A stretch of 64,000 nt of DNA, taken from NCBI GenBank assembly GCA_027943245.1, contig JANDJZ010000101.1:41076-105075 (forward strand), read 5' to 3'. Numbering within the stretch: the first letter of the stretch is position 1; every line of letters begins with the position of its first letter. The position numbers and the translations under genes were made by a program. Below are positions 34,401 to 44,618 of the stretch, piece by piece. The notes below the pieces were generated by a model. That model did no database searches, was not told the DNA's origin, and saw only the letters and a list, made by a program, of their open reading frames with translations. This DNA is from Acanthamoeba sp. SK_2022b. Lineage: Eukaryota > Discosea > Longamoebia > Acanthamoebidae.

Positions 34401-35928
34401 TTTATGGCGGAGGGCGTGGAATCGGGCTTGCGCTTCCTTAGTGCTGAGGACGGAGCCACCTTGTCCTTGGGCATGGGCGTGTGCTGATATTTGGTAGACA
34501 CGGGAGTTGCGGTGAGCCAGCCAAGCGAGACTGCAGTGGGGGGGGGGAGAGAGAGCATTCAAGAGCGGCGGGCATGTACCACTCGCTTTCGCGGAACGCT
34601 TTCCTGCTCCATCGAGTCACGCTCTGGTCGCTCCATTTCCCCGTTCACTCTTCGCCGCTTAGAAATAGAAGAACCCGGGTCCTGATCCGACGGTGTGGTC
34701 GAAGCCCCGTCGGACGGTCGCTTCAGAACGCGCGACGCCTGCGCCACCCACCGTCGGTTTTAAACAACCGACTAATAGGGGGGGAGGGGAGCCACGCGCG
34801 CAATGAAGCGACGACGCACGCAGTCGTGGGGGGGGGGACAAAGAACGGTACCGGTCGTGGTTCCTCGCTTCCGCCGCCGTTGACGGTCGGTTCGATCACG
34901 AGCTTCTTGCTCCTCGCCGCCAATGCGATGAGCTCGGAGAGGGATGCGTCCTCGATCGCGGGCGCCACGCGAGCCTCCGGAGCTGGCGGCGGGAGTGGCG
35001 CTGGTGGTACCTCGGCTCGCCGATCGACGAGCGCGGCAGGCGGCTGCGCGTTGTCCACCACAGGCACAGGAGACGCCTCGTTTGGCGACATCCGTGGGAT
35101 GGCTCCATCGACGCGAAGGGGCGGTTCCTCGACGGAAGCGCGGCTAATTGCCGCCGCCGCCGCTCTCGTGGGAACGTAGGCCGTCAACGACGGTGACGGT
35201 CTACGGTCCGGGATCGGCGGCGAATGCACGTTGCGGCCGCCGCCCTGCATGAGCACGGGTATGTTGGGCGAGGTGGTGGTGACAAACTCGATCGAGTCCC
35301 TGGCCTCTGCCCGCCGCATGGCCACGAGCGGCCACCGCTGGAACTCGGAGAGAGTTGATGAAGACGACGACGACGCAGGCGAAGAGGGAGAGATGGCGGG
35401 GAGGAAGGTGGCGCTGGGCGAGGGCGGCGTCTTGATGATGTGCATCATCGAGAGGCGGCGAGGATGGTACGGGGCGGGCGGGACGAACGGGGGCGTGAAC
35501 AGGCCCGTGTCCTCCTGGAGCTGCAGCTTTGCCTTGTGCATGTTCCTCCGTCGAATCAACTCCGCCCGGGGCGCATCTGGCAAGCGGGCAGTATGGGACG
35601 AGCGCGAGATGAGCATGTTGCAAAAAAAGCAACTTCAGATCTTGGGGGAGGGATTAATTGATTGGTTGTGGCTAGCGTAGGAGAGCATGCATTACCAGTG
35701 TCGAGCGTGGACGACGGCACATTGACGAGCCCCTCAAAAGCGTATCCGCCATTTCTACCCCGCATACCGCTACAAAGATGTTGGCAAATGACACAAAACA
35801 GACAGAGCGGAGGAGATCGCTCCATACCCATTCGCGATGTGGTTGAGAAAGAAGAGGATCCCTATGCACAGGCCGGCCGAGACGACGCCCAAAATGGGCA
35901 TTAACAGGAAATCGAGAAGGGCATCCAT
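31450..35928 (-). CDS. Membrane-anchored FG/RGG-repeat protein, candidate transmembrane nucleoporin
   Basis: Exon 1 (35928-35828) starts MDALLDFLLMPILGVVSAG and provides one membrane helix. Exon 2 gives GYAFEGLVNVPSSTLDTG; exon 3 begins APRAELIRRRNMHKAKLQLQ and is Pro/Ser-rich with VPPAPYHPRRLSMMHIIK. Then come Lys/Arg-rich exons (KRPSDG, SISKRRRVNG), a coiled segment with RKRRTVSFDEQQLLQVVQLE, and a large last exon (from about 33432). The last exon is Ser-rich with four FG motifs in the form SLFGPG, SLFGPP, SIFGPA and SLFGPP, followed by a Glu-rich block, WYPPESTVPLEERVKGRPF, and about 130 residues of RGG/GGG repeats to the TAG at 31450. A single N-terminal TM, basic region and C-terminal FG tract recall POM121, but the RGG end does not. 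Two adjacent genes cannot be excluded, and the exon near 34530 has an unresolved phase. Confidence 0.55.
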
Positions 35929-36203
35929 GCTTGCACAGTCGCGGCCTTGCCGCCCAAAGTCTAGGCAGATGAGCGTCCGCCCTGCGACGCCGCTCAAGAT
36001 TGCTGTTGGATGGCAAGGCGGGAAGTACACCTGGCGCACCCTTGTCTCCCACCGGTCGACGCTCCACCTTCCAGAAGAAGAAAATGGTCAGGAAACAGGA
36101 AAGGAAAAGACTGGAGGAAAAAATGAGGAAAGCGTTTTGCCGGCTTTTCCGAGTTTTTTGTGGCTGGCAAATCTCATCTCATTTGTTGGATTAATTGTTT
36201 GAG
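35929..36203. promoter_or_regulatory. Divergent promoter, FG/RGG protein / CEBPZ
   Basis: Gap of 275 bp between divergent start codons. Purine-rich from 36072 to 36133 (aagaagaaaatgg-type). No TATA box recognised. Confidence 0.35.
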
Positions 36204-39200
36204 ATGCCGAAGCATCCCGCGTTCGCGTCGGCCAACGGCAGGGCAAAGGCGGAGCCGATCTCGTATGAGGAAGAAGAGGAGGATTATGATGGGGAGGAGG
36301 GTGAACAGCTGAAAGACAAGAAGAAGGAAGGCAAGAGGCGCCGTAATCGCAATGCTGATGATGACGCCCCGAGCGAATTTCAACCCAGAAGCATCGAAGA
36401 CATTCAGTTCGGAGCCTGGTACGAGAAGGCGCCCACGCTGCCGGATCTCACGGAGCGGGAGATCAAGCTGGAAAATCGTAAGCAAGAACGCCTGAGGAAG
36501 AAGAAGGCAAGGAAGGGAAAGCTGACGGAGGAAGAACTCAAGACGTCAACAGAGGTGAAGATTGCACAACTTGCTACCAAACTCGCTCAGGCCAAGGCTG
36601 CCTACGAAGAACGCGCTGCCGAACACTTCAAAGCTAGTACGCTTTCCTCCGTTTGCCCTCGCGCAATCGCTCTCCGTGAATTAATCTGATGGGTGATTTT
36701 CTTATTTATTTTTCTTTTTCATTTAAAAAACTTAAAAAAAAAACTTGAACGCATAGAGCCGAAGAAGGGGAACAACAAATGGCTCTCCACGGTGCTGAAG
36801 TCCGGTACCGGAGCCGATAAGATGGCTGCCATGACAATGCTTATTCAGGAGGACGCCTTTTACAGTCTGCGGGTATGTGCCTGTTCTTCTATCAGCACCG
36901 ACTGTGTGCAACTGGGCTCTCTTCTGACTCTGACCTTGTTGCAACAGAACCTGGAGACGCTGCTCGCCCTGGCAAAGAAGAAGGGAAGGAGAGAGAACAG
37001 CATGGCTTGTGAGACAATCAAAGACTTGTTTGTCACCAACCTCCTTCCGGACAGGAAGCTCAAGTGCGCGCCCGCTCTCTCTCTCTCCCCTCTCGGTTGT
37101 TCTGCTGCGAATGTAAGGGACACTCCCTCATTTACTCTCATGCGTGTTTGTACAGATACTTCAAGGATCAGCCTTTGGACCACCCGGCAGTGACGACGGA
37201 TCACCTCGTGCACTGGTATTTCGAGCATGAGCTCAAGCTCAAGTATGCCGAGTTCGTGCAGATCTTGGAGGTGTGCGACTCCTCTTTCCCGTCGGTCCAC
37301 GCGACGTTACATTTGGCGCCAGGCGGCCTAACTGATTCTCTCCTTGTCGCTCCTTCTCAGGTCAACTCCAAAGACACCGTGGCCACGCATCGGCAGCAAA
37401 TGATCAAGCACATCTACGACCTGCTGACCGAAAAGCCCGAACAGGAGCGCACGCTTCTATCGCTCATCATCAACAAATTCGTTCGTGCTCCGCCCTTCCC
37501 ACTGACGTCTATTCCACTCAGTGAATTGACGTATCGGCCTCTGTCGTCTAGGGCGACCTCGAGAAGAAGATCTCCAGCAGCGTCGTGTATCAATTGACGA
37601 ACCTGCTGCAAAAGCATCCGGGAATGAAGATGGCCGTGGTGAAGGAGGTCCAGCCACTACTCTACCGCGCCAACGTGTCCCTCCGCGCGCAGTACGTGGC
37701 TACTCATCACTCTCGCTATCACCATTTGTGTCGCAAACTGTGTCGCGTGGCGACGACATCTCAAACCAAACCAAACCAAACCAAACCAAACCAAACCAAA
37801 CCAAACCAAACCAAACCAAACCAAACAGATACTGCGCAGTGATCTTCCTGAACCAGATCATTCTCTCCTCGAGAGAAGGCGAACTCGCGTCCATGCTCCT
37901 TTCGATCTACTTCAGTCTCTTCAAGAGGCTGCTCGACGCCAAGGATGGTGCGTGCTCTAAGCGCTCTGGACATCCTGTCTTGAACGCGTTCTGACCTCTG
38001 CTGTGGTACCAGTCAATACCAAGATGTTGTCAGCCCTGCTGAGCGGCATCAGTCGAGCGTTCCCGTTTGCGCCCAGCGACGACCAGAAGTATGAGGAGCA
38101 CATCAATTCGCTCTTCAAGATGGTGCACGTCACCACCTTCAACAAGAGCGTCCAGGCGCTGCTCGTGCTCCTGCAGCTGCTGTTTTCGCAGGCCCAGGCG
38201 AACGACAAGGAGGAGCAGGCTGAGATGGACGCCGAGCAAAAGGAGGCCCACGCGCGGCGTATGGAGGGCGTGGCCAAGCGGTTCTATCGCGCCCTCTACG
38301 CCAAGATGCTCTCCACTGAGCTCTTCAACTCCTCCAAGCAGCCGCTCTTCCTCAACATTTTGTTCAAGTCCATCAAGCTGGACACCTGCACTCCTCGCAT
38401 CAAGGCCTTCGTTAAGCGCCTGCTGCAGGTAACGTTCCCACACCTGAGCTCGCTGCCATCCCCCAACGCTCACCATACGTTGCTGCGCAGGTGAGCATTT
38501 ACCAGAAGCCGTCGTTCATTTGCGGGGCCCTTCTTATGCTGTCCGAGGTATCGTGCGCCCATGCACTCTGCGCACTTGGCCCACAAGACTCACGGTTGTG
38601 CGTTGTGTGGTGCGCTCGTGCAGTTGATCAAGATGAACCCGCGACTCAAGTCCATGATCAAGGAGAACCACGAAGTCAGCAAGACCTCCCTCATCGATGA
38701 GGTGCAGCAGGAGGACCCGGAGCAGAAGTCAAAGGATGAAGGCGAAGCGATGGAGGCGAGCAAGGACGAGGGCGACAAGAGCAAGGACGGAGGAGATGAC
38801 GACGACGACGAAGATGGTGACGACATGCTCGGCGACGAAGACGAGGAGACCGAGAACGGCAACAAGGGCGAGAACAAGGAAAAGGAACCCGAGGTGGACG
38901 TGAAGCAGGACGGCGCGTGGCAGGCCTTCTACGATCCACTCAAGGTACAAGGCCCCGTCCACCCGCTGCGCCAATGTTGCCGCTCCTCCCCGTTGTCTCT
39001 TCTCACAGCTCCGCGCTGGGCACAGAGAGAGCCCGAGTACGCAAACGCCGACAAGAGCTGCACGTGGGAGCTCGTCGAGTTGCAGAAGCACTTCCACCCT
39101 TCGGTCTCCAAGGTAACCTCCTTTGCCGCCCCATCGGAGCTCGCCGGATTGGGCAATCTCAAACCATGCGCATCGTGGCAGTGGGCCGGCATGCTGCTCG

Positions 39201-40641
39201 AGGGCACGCCCATCTTCTACCAGGGCAATCCGTTGCAGGACTTCACGCTCACGGCCTTCCTCGACCGCTTCTCCTTCCGAAACCCCAAGCAGAAGGAGCG
39301 GGTGAAGGGAGGTGCGTAAACCACAACAACCCCCTCCCCCATCAACTGTCACCGTCTCCGCGGCAGGCTTTTCCTTGTTTTGGGGTCCTGACGCACGCCT
39401 TCCTTGCCGCAGGCTCGCTCATGCAGCCGCTCACCGTGCCGCACTGGATCAACAAGGAGCCCGTCAACAGACCCCAGTTCCTGCAGCACCAGTGCGTCCC
39501 ACGTGCCAACGCGCGCGAATACGCGCGCATCGCACTGACACACAGAGCCTCTTCCCCCGCCCCGCCTACGCTAATTTTAGGGAGAAGGTGCGGGACGAAG
39601 AGCAGTTCTTCTACAAGTTCTTCTCGCAGAAGAAGCAGCTGGCCAAGCTCAGCGGCGAAGAGACCACCGACAAGAAGAAGAAGAAGGGCGACATCGACGA
39701 CGTCGAATTTGCTGGCGAGGTCGATAAGGAGACCGGTAAGCATCGATGCCTTCCCTAACCTCTGCTTCTTGCGCGGGGCAAGCAGCCACCAACAGGCCCG
39801 TGTTCCGTGTGTGAGCAGGCGAGTACGACTACAACGACATGGCTCTGAGTGAGGACGAAGAGGAGGTCCGGGAGGACCTTCCGTCGGACAACGAGGAAAA
39901 CGACCAGTTCTACGAGCACCTGCTCATGCAGGAGCTCGAGGCCGAAGAAAACGTATGTCTCGCTGCGAGCGTGTATGCTGCTGCTGCTGTGTGTGTCGTG
40001 AGCTCACACGCACGACAGGGCGAGTTTGCGGAGGAGGACATCGAAGCCAGCGGCGACTTTGCGTCCTTGGACGAATTCGCGCACATCTTGGACGGCGCGG
40101 GCGGCGAGGAGGTCAGCGCCAAGCAGAAGGAGTGGGAAGCCCGCATCAAGAAGAACAAGAAGGGCGCCAAGGGTACGGCAGCTGTCTATCTACCCCCGAG
40201 TCCGTTGGTGCAATGTCCATGGACTGTGCGACACACCCTCACTCACCTCACTCCCACATCAAGGCAAGAAGAAGGCGGGCAGCGACGACGACGACGAGGG
40301 CGACATCTTCGACATGGACGAAGACAGCGCCAGCGGCGAAGAAGAAGATGCCGGCGACTTCAACTTTGCCTCCAAGTACGTCGTGGCTTCCCCGTTGCCT
40401 CCCTTCGATCTCTGGGAGCCTTATCGCTCCGCGCAGGGACGGCGACTACTACGAGGACGAGACGATGACCAGCACGTCAAAGAAGAGGAAGAGGCCTTTC
40501 AACATCGGCGGCGGTCGAGGCGGAAGAAGCGCCAAGATGGCCAGAGGAGGCGCCACCGGCCGGGGCGGACGGGGAGGCGCCAGGGGTCGCGGCAGCTCCC
40601 GTGGCGGTCGCGGCGGCCGCGGCGGCCGAGGGCGCAGGTGA
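36204..40641 (+). CDS. CEBPZ: CEBPZ / NOC1 (MAK21) ribosome-biogenesis protein
   Basis: Roughly twenty exons. The product opens MPKHPAFASANGRAKAEPIS with an acidic/Lys-rich region and GAWYEKAPTLPDLTEREIKL. Then the NOC1 alpha-helical core: KWLSTVLKSGTGADKMAAMT, MACETIKDLFVTNLLPDRKL, VYQLTNLLQKHPGMKM, CAVIFLNQIILSSREG, the CBF domain blocks AEGVAKRFYRALYAKML-like RRMEGVAKRFYRALYAKMLS, QPLFLNILFKSIK and KPSFICGALLMLSE, and later FYDPLKREPEYANADKSCTW and FLDRFSFRNPKQKE. The end is acidic, then a nuclear signal SKKRKRPFNI and an RGG-rich tail to TGA at 40639. NOC1 pairs with NOC2 in early nucleolar 60S particles. The RGG tail is an unusual addition. One intron is filled by a pentanucleotide repeat that reaches its acceptor. 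Confidence 0.93.
37762..37826. repeat. (CCAAA)n pentanucleotide repeat abutting an acceptor
   Basis: About thirteen CCAAA units in a CEBPZ intron; the last unit runs directly into the CAG acceptor at 37824-37826, leaving no pyrimidine tract. Confidence 0.95.
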
Positions 40642-40887
40642 GCCGCGTTGTGGTCCGGAGTTGTGGTCCGTTTTTGAACAAGAAAACACCTCTTCTCTTT
40701 TGATGCCAAGCGGAGAGACATGGGGCACATGCACTTGCGATCGTGCACCACGGCAGTGCTTGCAGTTGCAGTTGTGTGCACCAGCTGATACAACCAACCA
40801 GCTACCCTCTCCAATGTTATTTCGTATTTTCTTCTTCATGCTTCGGAATAGGTAGAATATTCAATATACTACAGACAACAGGAAAGC

Positions 40888-43733
40888 ATGAAGCGCAAGA
40901 GGGAGGACGATGGCGAAGAACATGATGCTGCCAGTCTCACATCACTCTTGTCTCTGCCTGACCTTGTCCATTACGAACTCATAGGGTAGCCCCCCCCCCC
41001 TTAATGAGCGCTTGCGCGTTCCAGCTGAAGCGTGTGCAGTTTGTTGGACGTTTTCTCTGCGCTTCGCGTGGCTGGCACGGGTCGTGAAGGAAGAGCGCTG
41101 ATACTGCGCCATCACCACGCCGCCCGTTTTGTGATCACGTTTATGGTGCATCGCCTTGTGTCTGTGGCTGAATCGCCCTCCTCCCCGCACTTCACCTCTC
41201 TTGCACAAGGTAATCGCTCATTAATCCCCTTTGGCGTGAAGGTCATGTGAACCACCGGTCCTCATACCTCCCGCCCGGCAGCACGGTATTGCAACTACTA
41301 CGAGCAATGGGAGCTCTACTCTGCCGCACGGGACATTTCTCGCCGGCTGCCCTCCATTGCATGTGGTGTTGACGGAGAGAGCAGCGGTTTGGGTTACTCG
41401 TCTCACAAACAGTGGGGCGAGGATGAGGATGAGGAGGATGATGATGATGTTGAAGATGAGAACGAGGATGAGGAACTGGAAGAGGAGTATGACAACACAC
41501 CGATTGATGATGAAGAAATCCAACAACTCGCAACTGGATCCAGTTCTACTCAACTATCAGTGGCACACCCGAGACAGGAGTTGCTCGACATGCTCGACGC
41601 CGCATGGGTGCCCATCACAGCGCGACTGCACCAAAACCGTATTGAGAAGGAGAAGTACTGGAAGATGAAGAATCCTTGTAAGCCAAGGTCGGGTGGTCGC
41701 CTACAACCATCGAGCGAGTCTCGCGTGTTTGCTGATGTAGCCCGTAAGGTTCGCAAGCTGACGTGTCTATTGTCCCACTAACCACATCTGGGTCCCGCTA
41801 ACTCACGTGTGGGATCTGCCTCGTAGCATGTGACGGTGAAGAGCTTTGTAGAGATCGCTTCGCGAAAGAACACCGTCGTCATGTGTCTGCTCGAGTTCAC
41901 GATCAAGCGTCCGGCCGAAGATGGAGCACTGAGTGAAGAAAAGTTCACCTTCAACGTGGTACGCTTTCCTTTGGGATAGTGACTATCCTGGAGAATCGAC
42001 ACGGCGCTCATTCATTCTTGCGTTGGAGTGGGCAGAGGCAAGTGATCAAGGAGAGACACGAGAGTAGGGTTGGTGAAGGCATCGAACAAACCTGGTTCCT
42101 TGAGTTTTTCTGTTTCCCGCCCCACTCCCGCAAGGCCAAGCTTGTTTTCAGCAACCTCAGCCGTGCTTCGAGTGCGTTGGTCTGCTCCGCGGTCCTAGTC
42201 TTTTGGTATTGCTGACCCACGGTGTTCATGGAGGCGGCAACTCTCTACAGCCAACCAGACGGCATGTCGACGAGGTGCTGCTGCTGGCCCTGTCGTGTGC
42301 GTTGGGTTTGGATTGCTCTGATCTGTGCCCGTACGGTTCTCTTTCGTGTTGGCCGAGACATGTCCTGTGGTTTGGCGACTCTGACCGATGCACACTGTCA
42401 ACAGCATTGTGACATTCATCGCCTGGAGCGCCGGTTGCCAAAAAGCCCACTCGAAAGTCGTGCCTCCCTTTTCCGGGTATGTGAGGTTGGTCGGGCTTAT
42501 GTAAGGTTGGTTTTGCGTTTGCTCACGTTGCGCCATCGCTCTTGTGTCTCTTTGTTTGGGGCGGTGAAAGTCAACTGGACAGCGAGGACGAAGCGGACGA
42601 TGTCACGTTATCCCCCGATCTATGCACCAGGACGCCGCCCTTTGGCAACGGCGAGTTTCCAGCGATCGAGGATTTCTTTGCTCCGTGGCTCTGTATCCCC
42701 ACCCACGTCTTGCGGGACCTCAAGTACCTAGGTACACCACGATTACGCGTGGTTTGGAACGGTGCTCACTAGGATTTGGTTCTCACAATTATGACAGTTA
42801 AAAGGTGGCGACTCCTCTTGGAACTGCCAAGGGCCTACCTCCTGTGCCAGGAACTGGACGGGGTCAAGTTGCAGGACGTGGCGTCGCTGCTCCCTTTCAT
42901 CTCACCCCAGAGCGGTACGGGCTGTCCCCCCGCGGTTTTTCTTCCATGGCTGAGAGCGTACATCTCCTGGCGATCCCTAGGGGTGAGTAGCCTGGTGACA
43001 TGGCAAAGCGGGTCATGGGCAATCACCAGCAAGGGCTCCTTTGAGCTGCGCATGCCGACAGGTCTCTTGTGGATCGCTTGTCGATTCAAGGAGTTTGGTG
43101 ACTGGGCGAAGCTCTCCATTCGAGCGGCCGCCTCCAACATTGCCCTCGAGACTCGGTGCGGCGAGAACCGCTCTCCATACCATCCCCACTAACTCTGGTG
43201 TTGGAGCTCACTCACATACGTGTTCTTTGTTGCCCACGCAGTTTCAAGCTGGGCAGCCGAAACGTGTTTTATGGTATCTTCCGGAGGTCGGACGGCGTAC
43301 CTTTGAACCGCAAGATCGATGCCGGCTTCTTCAACGAATTTGCGCGCACCTTCGATCTCTCGCTTCACGTGCCGGGCACCGATCTGTGCGTTCAAGTGGC
43401 CGTGCTGTTGGCGTTATGTTGCCTGTCGCCCTGCGCCTGCTACGACTTTCGCGAGGGGCGGCCCTTCGTGGAGATCATGGTACGTACCCTCCCAGGCCAA
43501 CAGCGTAACACGGTGGATAACCCAGGGATTCCGTTCCGCAGAGGCCTCGGCACCCCAACGACATACCGATAGCGTTCGGCCAGGTAATTCTAAAATCACT
43601 CGCTTCCAGCTCTCTTCCCTCATCACAATGTTGGCTGGCCCAGCAGGGGCCGTACCGGCTGGGCGACGACTGGTTTCCTTTTGGCTTCGCTCGAGATTTG
43701 CTCTTCTGCCGGTGGCTTCCGGAGAAGAACTAA
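40888..43733 (+). CDS. Uncharacterised acidic protein, possible F-box-like N-terminus
   Basis: The probable start is MKRKREDDGEEHDAASLTSL followed by LSLPDLVHYELI, which resembles the first half of an F-box, but the next exon is not resolved. Recognisable coding exons: YCNYYEQWELYSAARDISRR with a long Asp/Glu tract (41398-41500) and RQELLDMLDAAWVPITARLH; KSFVEIASRKNTVVMCLLEF with KFTFNV; KAKLVFSNLSRASSALV; PAIEDFFAPWLCIPTHVLRD; KRWRLLLELPRAYLLCQELD; KGSFELRMPTGLLWIACRFK; NVFYGIFRRSDGVPLNRKID; RPRHPNDIPIAFGQ; and the last exon YRLGDDWFPFGFARDLLFCR ending at TAA 43731-43733. I cannot assign a family. The alternating beta-rich segments suggest a folded C-terminal domain. Exon joins are approximate. 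It is convergent with the receptor gene, 87 bp away. Confidence 0.55.
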
Positions 43734-43820
43734 CTGTCGCCGCTTGCGGTGCCTGGCTGCATGGTGCTAGGGTACTAGCCTTGGTTGTTTTAATCAATTT
43801 ATAAAACTACATGATCCATT

Positions 43821-44545
43821 TTAAGGGTTGGGCGCTGGGAAATCGGCATCCCCAACTTGCTTGTCGAAGTAGGCCAGCACGTCCTCCATGCGAGGACGCT
43901 TCTCCGCCTTGGCGTGCCAGCACTTCTTCATGATCTTGGTGAAGTGCGGCGGGCAGTCGTTGGGGATCTGCGGCCTCCGTCCCTCGAGCACGTCGAGTGA
44001 TACGCCCATGAAGTTACGGCCGGCGTAGGGCTGGCGCCGAGTAAGCACCTCCCACATGATGACACCGAACGAGTAGACGTCGGCCTTTTCGTCGTACTTC
44101 TCGCCACGAATGACCTCAGGCGCCGTCCAGCAGGGCGTGCCGCAGCGAGTCATCGTCGCGTTCTCCTCCTTGATGCGCGCGAACCCAAAGTCGGCCACCT
44201 TCACATTCCAGTTCTCGTCCACCTGTGCAGTGGAGTGGGATGAGCTAGGTGTGTGCAAAGTCGTCGTGCAGGTGCTGTAATGTGGGTGATGAGCCGTACG
44301 AGCAGGTTGGAAGGCTTGAGGTCACGGTGCACGATGATTGGGTGAAGGGAGTGGAGATAGTTGATGCCCAGAGCTGCGCTGCGCAGGATCTTGATCTTCT
44401 GCTGCCACATCAGCTTGATGGTAGAATCCTGGATGATGTCCTTCATACTTCCCTGCTTCACGAACTCGGTCACGATGCACAGGTTGGGCTTCTTCATGCA
44501 TGCACCTATGCAATCACACAGGTTGAACGAGTGAGCACAAGCTAG

Positions 44546-44618
<73 letters not shown>

